DNA of 24,112 bases, taken from assembly GCA_944390995.1 (NCBI GenBank), contig CALXSA010000017.1, forward strand, positions 1-24,112, written 5' to 3'. The position numbers and the translations under genes are program-made. Origin of the DNA: an uncultured Clostridia bacterium (GTDB lineage Bacteria > Bacillota_A > Clostridia > TANB77 > CAG-508). Of this stretch, positions 7,536 to 13,645 are shown piece after piece; within the stretch, counting starts at the first letter, position 1, and every line of letters begins with the position of its first letter. Under the pieces are notes generated by a model. The model was not told the origin of the DNA. It saw nothing but the letters and a program-made list of their open reading frames with translations, and searched no databases.

Positions 7536-7564
7536 TTGGCCTAAAATTTGGTATTATATATACT
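7536..7564 (+). promoter_or_regulatory. Promoter of the CmpB-type membrane protein gene
   Basis: TTGGCC (7536-7541), 17 bp, TATACT (7559-7564), about 70 bp before the start codon. The -35 is only a 4/6 match. Confidence 0.4.
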
Positions 7565-7632
7565 GTATTTTAGAAAAGGGTGCTAAAAGCTGTCTCTTTA
7601 AGCAGATTTGCATCTTAGAAGGGGTATTAGAA

Positions 7633-8277
7633 ATGGAACAAAACAAAGTCGATACTAACGAAAGCAATACTACTGACAAAAAAACGAAGTTGTTTTCTAA
7701 AATTAAAGATTTAAAAGATTTACCAAAAGGTGAAGGTACAACAAAAAAATTACCTAGAATTTATACATACTTTTTGTACTTTTTAATTTTTTCAGTTGTA
7801 GGATGGCTCTTGGAAACAGCTTTCAGCTTTTATTCCTTAGGTCATTTTACTAAAAGAGGTTTCCTCTTTGGCCCACTTTGCCCAATATATGGATGGGGTG
7901 CATTAATTTTAATTATGTTTTTTAGCAAGTACAAAAAGCACAATTTTAAGCTTTTCATATATGCTGCCATAGTATTCTCATTTTTTGAATATGTGGTAAG
8001 CTTTGGAATGGAAGCATTATTCTCTTTAAAGTGGTGGGACTACACAGGCGAGGCCTTTAACTTGAATGGACGTATTGGTTTGTTCTACTCATTTGCTTGG
8101 GGAATAATTGCCATACTTGTTATTAATTTTGTATATCCGTTCTTTAAGAAAAAACTGAATTTGTTATTATCAAAAATGCCATACCGACTAACGTTATTTA
8201 TAGTGCATGGACTGTTCGTAGTGTTGATTGTAGACACAATACTCTCATGCATACGTTATTTTAATATGTCCGTGTAA
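7633..8277 (+). CDS. CmpB-type (PF06541) putative ABC transporter membrane protein
   Basis: Integral membrane protein of 214 residues. A charged cytoplasmic N-terminus (about 1-45) precedes a block typical of this family: YFLIFSVVGWLLETAFSF, then the loop RGFLFGPLCPIYGWGALI, then further hydrophobic helices (about 85-105, 110-130, 150-172, 185-205). The family is annotated as type IV ABC-transporter permease, but transport is unproven and no ATPase gene is adjacent. The start is set at ATG 7633, preceded by AAGGGG; the reading frame stays open for 90 codons upstream but that stretch holds the promoter and overlaps trmL. It ends 33 bp inside the opposite-strand glycosyltransferase remnant. Confidence 0.8.
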   Translation: MEQNKVDTNESNTTDKKTKLFSKIKDLKDLPKGEGTTKKLPRIYTYFLYFLIFSVVGWLLETAFSFYSLGHFTKRGFLFGPLCPIYGWGALILIMFFSKYKKHNFKLFIYAAIVFSFFEYVVSFGMEALFSLKWWDYTGEAFNLNGRIGLFYSFAWGIIAILVINFVYPFFKKKLNLLLSKMPYRLTLFIVHGLFVVLIVDTILSCIRYFNMSV

Positions 8278-8688
8278 GAATGCACGAAACCTCAAGTATG
8301 TTTGATACTTGAGGTAAGGTAGCTTCTTCATTTTGTTTTTATTTTCTTTTTTGTTAATTGTATCCTCAATTACTTCTAATGTTTTTGAAAGTTCGGTCTC
8401 TACATCGAAATCATTTCCTAAATTAAATTTATAGGCCACTTCATAACTTTCAATATATTGCTCCATTACATATGCCAATTCTTCTTCGTCATATCCTATT
8501 AAAGTACCGCAATTGTATTTGCTTATTAGCTCGTTTGCGACCCCTACATCTGTGGAAATAATAGGCGTGTCTAATGTGACACTCTCCACTAAAGCTAGGC
8601 TAAAACCTTCACTTAGCGAAGTTAAAACCGTTGCAGTGCTATTTTTAATATAGCTATACGGATTGTCTTTGAACCCTAGTATTATTTG
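8245..8688 (-). pseudogene. Glycosyltransferase family 4, C-terminal remnant
   Basis: In-frame translation from the stop at 8689 gives GFKDNPYSYIKNSTATVLT, then SLSEGFSLALVES and TDVGVANEL, the nucleotide-sugar-binding signature of GT4 glycosyltransferases. Only the last about 145 codons remain: the N-terminal Rossmann domain and any start codon are absent. An ATG-like start at 8589 (GTG) is within the conserved motif and cannot be the true start. The 3' end runs into the palindrome 8290-8314 and overlaps the plus-strand CmpB gene, so the natural C-terminus is probably lost as well. It is expected to be non-functional. Confidence 0.75.
8290..8314. repeat. Perfect inverted repeat CCTCAAGTAT/ATACTTGAGG
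   Basis: Ten-base arms with a five-base loop, 12 bp past the CmpB-type gene stop. No U-tract follows on either strand. ACTTGAGG also forms the arms of the terminator at 10053-10085, suggesting related hairpins. It could be a factor-independent 3' end or an mRNA-stabilising hairpin. Confidence 0.5.
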
Positions 8689-8730
8689 TTACCTCATACT
8701 CCTAGCTTAATTAACTATTCAACATGCAAT

Positions 8731-8791
8731 TATTATATCATATGTAAAATTATTAAAACAAGTAGAAAGCCGACATTTTGTGCCGGTTTTC
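8731..8791 (-). repeat. Terminator-promoter cassette, copy 2
   Basis: It matches 11046-11108 over about 60 bp with few differences. On the minus strand it reads as a hairpin (GAAAACCGGC...GTCGGCTTTC, ending transcription of the histidine phosphatase remnant) and then a promoter: TTGTTT (8761-8756), 18 bp, TATAAT (8737-8732), pointing at the glycosyltransferase remnant. Confidence 0.65.
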
Positions 8792-8819
8792 CATGTTTGT
8801 CTGTTTTGTTCAAGAAAAT

Positions 8820-9139
8820 TTACACAGTAGTCTTGACAAGGTCATACTTTTCTAGCTGTTTTAATTTTTCAAACTCCAAATTCTCTACTTCTATAACATT
8901 ATTCTTATCATCTACAACCAGCTTAAATACTTCCGGTTCGTCAAATATCTTGTCAACAATAATCTTTCCATTAAAACTCAAACACTTATGCTTATTGTCA
9001 TTTATATACTCCAGGCTGCACCATTCCATAAGTAGAAATGTCATAGCAGCTCCATGTGTGAATATAGCAATGTTTTTCCCTTCTTATCCTTCAACTGACA
9101 TATAATCTACAGCTTTTCATTTATCTCATCTATCTTTCT
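8820..9139 (-). pseudogene. Histidine phosphatase (PGAM-like), decayed 3' part
   Basis: The last about 90 codons read GKNIAIFTHGAAMTFLLMEW, then a beta-rich tail; the THG resembles the second catalytic histidine motif of histidine phosphatases. Moving upstream, continuity needs frame changes: EGKNIAIF is preceded in frame by a stop, KAVDYMSVE lies before it and KIDEINEK is in another frame after the ATPase stop at 9140. The N-terminal RHG catalytic motif is missing. This is a multiply shifted, 5'-truncated remnant fused to the end of the ATPase gene. Confidence 0.65.
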
Positions 9140-10042
9140 TTACTTGTCCTCAATATCTTCCACCTCCAGTAGGCAAGATATTAGGTCAGGATTAGGAATT
9201 GCACCAAAGGCACCTTTACTATATCTATCCTGAATATCTGATGTCTCTCTAATGCCACTATTCTCATAACTAAACTCTTTTAATGAATATAGCTCGGTTG
9301 CATCTTTGTTTTTATCTGTAAACCATATTTGCTCTTTTCTGAACATCCTCTTACAGTCTAGTAAGCTCACATCGTGTAGTGTTGCTATCAGTTGGGCGTT
9401 TTTATTCAAGCTATTATTAAACATACTAATAATAGCCCTAGTTATTTTTGGATGCAAACTACTATCCAACTCATCAACAAAAAGTGTTTTCCCTTCTTCC
9501 AGGCTTTCTATAATATAACTTGCTAATGAAGCAAACTTTCTAGTTCCAATTGAATCAAACTGAATACTTGGAACCGCTTTTCCATTGTATACCGAAAACA
9601 GCTTTGCCTGTTCTACTATGTTTTGATTTTTTAGTGTCTTTTCATCTATTTGTTCTGTATCCATATCTATATCTAATTTTGGGTTTTCTTCATATCGATA
9701 GTTTTCCAAATATAAATCTGCACTCTTTATAAACTCAACTACTCTATTGGTTCTCTCATCATTTAGTTTTAATAGTTCTATTGTCTTTTTGTTAGGAATA
9801 TTATTCATATCAACAATTTCTATACTCTTTGCAACAGTTGTTAATATGTTTTTTATAGTTTGCAAAAGTTCAAAATTCTCTGACGCAAGTGTATATATTA
9901 GTATATTGTCCTTTGAAACAATCTCCAATGCACTCTCAAGTTTTTTATCTTGCTTGCACTGATAAGTTTTATCCATTGTATTTTTTTCAAAAATAACGTC
10001 TTCACTTTCTTTACCGCTTGGCTCATAATTTATTTCAGACAT
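9140..10042 (-). pseudogene. AAA/ABC-type ATPase lacking its Walker A half
   Basis: Relative of the AAA_15/AAA_21 overcoming-lysogenization-defect-like ATPases often found in defence islands. Present are a middle coiled-coil region (about 30-150), a signature-like SIGTRKF (164-170), Walker B TLFVDELDSSLHP (186-198) and the switch-histidine motif ATLHDVSLLD (about 220-229). The N-terminal half with the Walker A loop (usually about 130 residues) is absent; the text starts mid-domain at SGKESEDVIFEKN. There is no ribosome binding site before the ATG, only the U-tract of the upstream terminator and an in-frame TAG. It is best read as a 5'-truncated gene; the remaining frame is intact over 300 codons, so loss is recent or the fragment is kept. 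Confidence 0.7.
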
Positions 10043-10052
10043 TTTTTTCTAA

Positions 10053-10085
10053 AAACTTGAGGCCACAAACTGGTACCTCAAGTTT
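10053..10085 (-). terminator. Terminator of the APH-family gene
   Basis: AAACTTGAGG/CCTCAAGTTT arms (10-bp stem, 13-base loop) followed by TTTTT on the minus strand, 18 bp beyond the kinase stop. It lies directly before the truncated ATPase frame. Confidence 0.7.
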
Positions 10086-10102
10086 CAATATCCACATTCT
10101 TT

Positions 10103-10888
10103 TTACAAATATCTATTTATTAGTACTTTTCTAGCCTCAAAACTCTCTGTGGTAGAGGAATCAAACTCATTTCCACTCAAAACATATTCTATCCACATCA
10201 ACGCAAATTCTTTTATTCTGGGGCTTTCATCTTTTCTTAGGTCTGGTACATCCCAATAGTATGCATCTATAAATTTCCTCATTCCTTCCAAATTTGCTCC
10301 CTTACTTTTCGAAAAAAACAAATTAGCAATTAATATAGCGACATCACATACAGACGCACCAAACTTTGCATCGTCAAAGTCAATAATGCCTATTCTGGTC
10401 TGGTCTATAAAAATATTGTTTCTAGTCAAATCAAAATGTAGCACAGATTTACGTTTTACATCATTTCCAAAAGATAGTACAGGCAGTTTCATTTCATTAC
10501 TTTTTATGCTGTGCAAAATTCTTAATGTTTTAGCAATTCCATCAATCTCTGCATCTGATAACTTTATTTTGTCTGTGTCCCACACAATCTGATGTCCTTG
10601 CAAGAAAGAATATACTACAACAATGTATTGATTTGCCAAAGTAGTATATGGTTCATTTTTGATGTTATAAATGACTTTCGGAACATATAAGTTTTGTTCA
10701 TCCATTACTTTATGTAGGCTCACCATTGCATTAGTATGTTCAACGTTATCATAAATTTTTATTACATATTTAATATTCTTGCTATATACAATATATACAT
10801 TTCCAATTGTAGATTGCGAGTTCTTTTCTACTTTTTCAGCATTAATGTTGTATTTTTGTAATAATAAGTCTTTTAATTCATTCTCCAT
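10103..10888 (-). CDS. APH-family (aminoglycoside/choline-kinase-like) phosphotransferase
   Basis: Small-molecule kinase of the protein-kinase-like fold, 261 residues. The nucleotide-binding lobe shows YVIKIYD (Lys44 as the likely ATP-contacting residue). The catalytic Brenner motif is HFDLTRNN (His151, Asp153, Asn158), and the metal-binding IIDFDDAKFG begins at Asp170. All needed residues appear present, so it is probably active. The substrate cannot be told; the family includes antibiotic, choline, sugar and homoserine kinases, and resistance should not be assumed. The ATG at 10888 follows GAGG by nine bases; an in-frame ATG at 10903 has a poorer site. It overlaps the preceding small reading frame by 11 bp, suggesting translational coupling. 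Confidence 0.78.
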   Translation of the reverse strand: MENELKDLLLQKYNINAEKVEKNSQSTIGNVYIVYSKNIKYVIKIYDNVEHTNAMVSLHKVMDEQNLYVPKVIYNIKNEPYTTLANQYIVVVYSFLQGHQIVWDTDKIKLSDAEIDGIAKTLRILHSIKSNEMKLPVLSFGNDVKRKSVLHFDLTRNNIFIDQTRIGIIDFDDAKFGASVCDVAILIANLFFSKSKGANLEGMRKFIDAYYWDVPDLRKDESPRIKEFALMWIEYVLSGNEFDSSTTESFEARKVLINRYL

Positions 10889-10973
10889 TTTCTGCTTCCT
10901 CATATTCTTTAATTTCGTTATAAATGTTTATTATTGTTGGGTCATTTCTCACAATTTCATAATAATTGTTCAT
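10878..10973 (-). pseudogene. 31-codon reading frame, probable HD-domain protein N-terminus
   Basis: GAGAGGTG lies five bases before the ATG, a strong ribosome binding site. The peptide reads MNNYYEIVRNDPTIINIYNE, then IKEYEEAENGE and a stop. The INIYNEIKEYEE...NG pattern resembles the N-terminal helix of Clostridia HD-domain phosphohydrolases, which usually continue with WAYHNFEH; here the frame ends exactly where that would start. It overlaps the kinase start (TGA within ATGGAGAATGA). It could be a truncated gene now serving as a leader that couples translation to the kinase, or an unrelated small protein. Confidence 0.45.
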
Positions 10974-11045
10974 TTCGCACCTCTCTATTATTCTTCAATA
11001 CATCAGTTATGCAACTTTTATTCCTGTATCACTTCAATATGAAAA

Positions 11046-11108
11046 TATTATACCATATGTATAATTATTAAAACAAGTAGAAAACCGACATTTCCATTGC
11101 CGGTTTTC
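11046..11108 (-). repeat. Terminator-promoter cassette, copy 1
   Basis: Near-identical to 8731-8791. On the minus strand: hairpin with arms AGAAAACCG/CGGTTTTCT (11080-11110), then TTGTTT (11076-11071), 18 bp, TATAAT (11052-11047). This is the likely promoter for the 31-codon frame and the APH kinase, about 75 bp before the first start codon. Confidence 0.65.
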
Positions 11109-11156
11109 TAATCGTCAAAATAAGGACACATCTTTTCTTTCAAAAAATTGCAAAAA

Positions 11157-11195
11157 GGGACAGGTCTGGTTCGTTCGAACGATATAAACCTGTCC
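11157..11195. repeat. GGGACAGGT palindromic element
   Basis: GGGACAGGT ... ACCTGTCC arms surround an inner palindrome TCGTTCGAACGA. The minus strand continues into TTTTTGC, so it may also end toxN transcripts. The outer arm shares GGGACAGGT with the exonuclease terminator at 2138-2174. Confidence 0.6.
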
Positions 11196-11273
11196 TAAAA
11201 AAGGTATGTATTTCACAAATCTCGTCAACTGTTTTAATACATCTTTTTCTCTTTAGCATGAACAGTTTTATAT

Positions 11274-11783
11274 CTATTTATTCTGCTTCTCTTTTATTCT
11301 TTGGTATTCTTTCGCTTTCTTTTCTAGCAAAAGAAAATCACAACATATCTTTTTGAAAAACGCATTCTTATTTCTATTTTTATATGTTGCTAGTGCTTTA
11401 GCTTGTATTTCATTTATATGTTTATTGCAAAAATGGTATTGGCTTATTAAAATTTGTCTATATTTTACATTCTCTTTATTTATATCAAAATTTATCAATT
11501 CTGTTTTTTCAACAGGTATCATATTGTTAAAGCCCAACATTCCATACTTTCCATTATGTATTTTAAAAATAAAGACATTATTTTTTATTTTTTGATGTGA
11601 ATTTCTTGGATGCTCTAAAGGGACAAAATATTTAAACCTATCAACTTCTAATACTATTCCTAAATATACTCTCCTTTTTGTATAGTCATCTGCTTTCATC
11701 TTGTTATATTGTACTCGTTTATCAAATTGATATAAATATTTTATATAGTCTATATCTACTTTATATAATTTTAGTTTGTTCAT
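11274..11783 (-). CDS. toxN: Type III toxin-antitoxin system endoribonuclease, ToxN/AbiQ family
   Basis: Toxin of a type III system: an RNase held inactive by the repeat RNA encoded just upstream, and in characterised cases able to block phage growth by abortive infection. The 169-residue length is typical. Family landmarks are YIKYLYQFDKRV (13-24), VYLGIVLEVDRFKYFVPL (39-56), the conserved FNNMIPV (85-91), FDINKE (99-104) and a charged helical C-terminus. Where many ToxN proteins have a Ser/Thr-Ser-Pro after the PL motif, this one has LEHPR (56-60), with NSH next. The start at 11783 follows AAAGGAG by five to six bases; upstream in-frame codons lie in the terminator. Order, spacing and the RNA repeats support the call. 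Confidence 0.85.
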   Translation of the reverse strand: MNKLKLYKVDIDYIKYLYQFDKRVQYNKMKADDYTKRRVYLGIVLEVDRFKYFVPLEHPRNSHQKIKNNVFIFKIHNGKYGMLGFNNMIPVEKTELINFDINKENVKYRQILISQYHFCNKHINEIQAKALATYKNRNKNAFFKKICCDFLLLEKKAKEYQRIKEKQNK

Positions 11784-11800
11784 AACAACTCCTTTCGTGC

Positions 11801-11835
11801 AAAAAAAGAGCAAGGGCTTCAATTTGCCCCCACTC
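11801..11835 (-). terminator. Attenuating terminator between antitoxin RNA and toxN
   Basis: On the minus strand GAGTGGGGGC, a seven-base loop, GCCCTTGCTC and then TTTTTTT. The ten-pair stem includes G-T pairs, so it should be leaky. It lies between the RNA repeats and the toxin ribosome binding site, as in known type III systems, where it keeps the RNA in excess over the toxin. Confidence 0.8.
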
Positions 11836-12012
11836 TTTTTTATACCCTACTTTTAATACTACTTAATAGTACTCGGCTAAGGATCTCCGCTTTGATAATA
11901 CCCTACTTTAATGCTACTTCTAGCATAAGGCTAGGGGTTTCCTCTTTGTTCTACCCTATTTATTCGGCTAGGGATCTCCTCTTGTAATATTTTGCAATAT
12001 TACTTTATAAGT
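11808..12012 (-). ncRNA. toxI: ToxI-like antitoxin RNA with three tandem repeats
   Basis: Three head-to-tail repeats precede toxN: R1 11948-11983 (36 nt), R2 11894-11947 (54 nt), R3 11838-11893 (56 nt). Each has AAGnGGAnAyCCyTAGCC at its 5' part and TAGGGTA at its 3' part; CCCTA can pair with TAGGG. R2 and R3 carry an added hairpin between these halves (ATGCTA/TAGCAT; ACTA/TAGT) that R1 lacks. Repeat junctions are A-rich (AAAG), a plausible ToxN processing site. A further AAGAG starts the terminator stem and may be a partial fourth repeat. The 5' end is estimated from the promoter. Mature fragments would bind and inhibit ToxN, probably as pseudoknots; the fold is inferred. Confidence 0.8.
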
Positions 12013-12018
12013 ATATTC

Positions 12019-12047
12019 ATTATAATATTTTTTATTACTTATGTCAA
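12019..12047 (-). promoter_or_regulatory. Consensus promoter of the toxI-toxN locus
   Basis: On the minus strand TTGACA (12047-12042), exactly 17 bp, TATAAT (12024-12019): a perfect housekeeping promoter about 36 bp before the first RNA repeat. Strong constitutive output of antitoxin RNA is expected. Confidence 0.8.
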
Positions 12048-12066
12048 CATATTTTATGAATTTTTT

Positions 12067-12126
12067 CTAAAAAGTGTTTTTCGTTACTCTCCTGCTCTCT
12101 CTTACAGTCTCAACATTTCTTTCCAT
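12067..12126 (-). CDS. 19-codon mini reading frame with strong ribosome binding site
   Basis: AAAGGAGAG stands five to six bases before the ATG and TATAAT about 25 bp before it. The peptide is MERNVETVRESRRVTKNTF. The start resembles the N-terminus of some large serine recombinases (MERNV...RRV), so it may be the stub of a lost integrase; the match is too short to rely on. It ends 20 bp before the toxI -35 box. Confidence 0.3.
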   Translation of the reverse strand: MERNVETVRESRRVTKNTF

Positions 12127-12344
12127 TTTGTCTCTCCTTTCATATTATACAACTTTCTACTTTAGTTATATTTTGAACTATTTTCTTGTTGTTAGTACAT
12201 TTTTATTTCATCACAAGTAATTTGTATACTATCAGCATGCATCTGACAAGTACTTTTTAGAAATTTGTTAAATTGTAATATTTCTGTAAAATAATCTTCT
12301 TATTCTGGCAAATTAAAAGCAGCTATCAAACTGCTTCTAATCGA
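12127..12344. other. Gene-free stretch upstream of toxI region
   Basis: AT-rich, without a reading frame I would call. It holds a two-half-site WalR-like repeat (12274-12290: TGTAAT-ATTTC-TGTAAA), shared with 18625-18641, and the terminator of the gene at 12345 (arms AAAAGCAG 12315-12322 and CTGCTTCT 12331-12338). Confidence 0.45.
12315..12338 (-). terminator. Terminator of the 126-residue acidic protein gene
   Basis: On the minus strand AGAAGCAG, eight-base loop, CTGCTTTT followed by AATTTG. It begins seven bases beyond the stop codon. The stem is short and the U-tract interrupted. Confidence 0.55.
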
Positions 12345-12725
12345 TTACATATTGACTTGAATTCCATTGTCACCATCTACTTGTTGCAATATTTCATTCC
12401 AAAATTCTTCTCCTAATTCAATTTCAAAAAGCTCTTGAGTGTCTGGGCTCATACGTTGAGGATAGACAATTATTTGTTCTCCTACTTCTGCAATTAATTT
12501 GCTTTCTTCTTCTTGAAGTTTTACCATTTCCTCTAATGAGTGCCCCTCAGAAATCTCATTCTCATAAGAAAAAGCGTCTGGGAAGCCATATTTGGCGTCT
12601 TGAAGCAACCCTTCCTCCACAGCAACTAATTCAGGTGAATAAATAAAATTGGTGCACTTTCCATCTTCATAAACAACTGCTGTTATATCTTCTTCTTTCG
12701 TTTCATAAATTTTTGATACTATCAT
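12345..12725 (-). CDS. Acidic hypothetical protein, 126 residues
   Basis: I do not recognise a family. The protein is strongly acidic (many Glu/Asp, few Lys/Arg), without signal peptide or transmembrane segment. It starts with a beta-like IVSKIYETKEEDITAVVYED and has a Glu-rich helix (about 57-80) and a C-terminal GEEFWNEILQQV helix. It is likely a real gene: AAAGGGGAT precedes the ATG, a good promoter lies at 12793-12821 and a hairpin follows the stop. It is transcribed alone. Small acidic proteins in accessory regions are sometimes inhibitors or nucleic-acid mimics, but nothing here shows that. Confidence 0.65.
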   Translation of the reverse strand: MIVSKIYETKEEDITAVVYEDGKCTNFIYSPELVAVEEGLLQDAKYGFPDAFSYENEISEGHSLEEMVKLQEEESKLIAEVGEQIIVYPQRMSPDTQELFEIELGEEFWNEILQQVDGDNGIQVNM

Positions 12726-12792
12726 ACTATATATCCCCTTTCCATTATACTGTATTTAATATCATAGAAGCAATTAACTTTAACGCGTCTCG

Positions 12793-12821
12793 ATTATAAC
12801 ATACCAAAAATCAAATTGCAA
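12793..12821 (-). promoter_or_regulatory. Promoter of the acidic protein gene
   Basis: On the minus strand TTGCAA (12821-12816), 17 bp, TATAAT (12798-12793), about 68 bp before the ATG. Confidence 0.55.
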
Positions 12822-12874
12822 CTAGTATGGAAATGTTGACAAAAAGATGGTTACAAGATACTGGTTCGCACCAC

Positions 12875-13204
12875 TTATCCCAGCTTGTCGCCATTTTCGG
12901 CCACTTTGTCTGGAGTAATTAATATAACTCCATCTCTGCTATATGTGCCTAAAACTAGCACCTCAGACATAAAGTCTGCAACTTGCCTTGGTGGAAAATT
13001 TACCACCGCTAGAACTTGCTTCCCTTTAAGTTCCTGTACATTATACAAGGCTGTTATCTGTGCAGAAGATTGTTTTATTCCTATTTCTTCTCCAAAGTCA
13101 ATTTTTAGTTTGTATGCTGGTTTCCTTGCTTTTTCAAAATTCTCTGCTTCTATTATTGTCCCTACTCTTATGTCTAGCTTTTGGAAATCTTCTATTGTTG
13201 CCAT
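12875..13204 (-). CDS. csaA: CsaA, tRNA-binding-domain export chaperone
   Basis: Homodimeric OB-fold protein related to the tRNA-binding domain of MetRS and Arc1p. In Bacillus it has been described as a SecB-like export chaperone that binds peptides and also tRNA. The 109-residue length and sequence match the family end to end: DFQKLDIRVGTI at the N-terminus, ARKPAYKLKIDFGEEIG (about 26-42), QSSAQIT, VVNFPPRQVADFMSEVLVLG (about 67-86) and the C-terminal ILITPDKVAENGDKLG. The start is supported by GGAG upstream. It follows the larB/larC remnant by 28 bp. Confidence 0.92.
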   Translation of the reverse strand: MATIEDFQKLDIRVGTIIEAENFEKARKPAYKLKIDFGEEIGIKQSSAQITALYNVQELKGKQVLAVVNFPPRQVADFMSEVLVLGTYSRDGVILITPDKVAENGDKLG

Positions 13205-13232
13205 TTTGCGCTTCTCCTTTTATACAATTTTT

Positions 13233-13645
13233 TTATATGTTGTCAAAACTGTTTTTTTGCTCCGTCCCCAAAAACAGCTCGGTCAACTTATACAACTCCT
13301 TTAAAGGAATATTGTTTGTTTTCGCAAGCTCTTTCATACTTTCGTATTCTGGATATACATATGTTTCTCCGTCACTTGTAACCTTTTTTGCTTTAAGCTT
13401 GCCATATTGTGTATCAATTTCAACTACTTCTCTTGGCAATTCGGTTCTTGACTCAGTTCTATATCTTATTCCTATTGTTGTTGTTTCTCTAAATATTATA
13501 TTTTGTAGTTTGTCCATATTCTCTTTCCTGCATGCTACTGTTAGTCTGTATGCTGGTCTGCCTTTTTTCATGAAGATTGGTGTGTAAAATACATCTAATG
13601 CTCCATTTTCAAAAAGCTTTTCTGATTTGATGAAGCAAATATCTC
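13233..13645 (-). pseudogene. larC: larC (nickel-pincer cofactor cyclometallase), C-terminal remnant
   Basis: The frame reads SEKLFENGALDVFYTPIFMK, GRPAYRLTV, ETTTIGIRYR and PEYESMKELAKTNNIPLKEL, the C-terminal (LarC2) domain of LarC, which inserts nickel into the pincer cofactor of lactate racemase-type enzymes. The N-terminal domain and its start are missing: upstream, the homology switches to the 5' end of larB in another frame. The junction lies near 13620-13650. The natural C-terminus is also overwritten, because the final residues and stop are supplied by the GGGGACGG element (13245-13277). An open frame runs up to 13685 but an ATG there would be out of the family context. Non-functional for cofactor synthesis. 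Confidence 0.7.
13245..13277 (-). repeat. GGGGACGG palindromic element, copy 1
   Basis: On the minus strand CTGTTTTT-GGGGACGGAGC and AAAAAAACAG: arms CTGTTTTT/AAAAACAG around GGGGACGGAGC. It is identical at 32 of 33 positions to 22812-22844. It forms the end of the larC remnant frame. Confidence 0.7.

Larger units (their letters stand above)
10974..11273. other. Gene-free stretch between kinase unit and toxN
   Basis: No convincing reading frame on either strand. It contains the terminator-promoter cassette copy 1 (11046-11108), the GGGACAGGT palindrome (11157-11195) and, next to the toxN stop, a weak AACTGTT/AACAGTT pairing with a long loop (about 11229-11266). Confidence 0.6.

Noticed and set aside
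7363..7632. 90-codon N-terminal extension of the CmpB-type gene
   Set aside because: It overlaps trmL antisense and both divergent promoters; the ribosome binding site stands before ATG 7633.
8820..9044. 74-codon frame as a complete small gene
   Set aside because: The catalytic THG motif lies just upstream of its first ATG, so it is only the tail of a decayed phosphatase.
10103..10888. Calling the APH-family gene an antibiotic-resistance gene
   Set aside because: Only fold-level kinase motifs are visible; the family covers many metabolic kinases and no close match to a known resistance enzyme is apparent.
11838..11983. Tandem repeats read as a CRISPR array
   Set aside because: Units abut directly without unique spacers, differ in length, have internal hairpins and no cas gene is near; position before a ToxN gene explains them.
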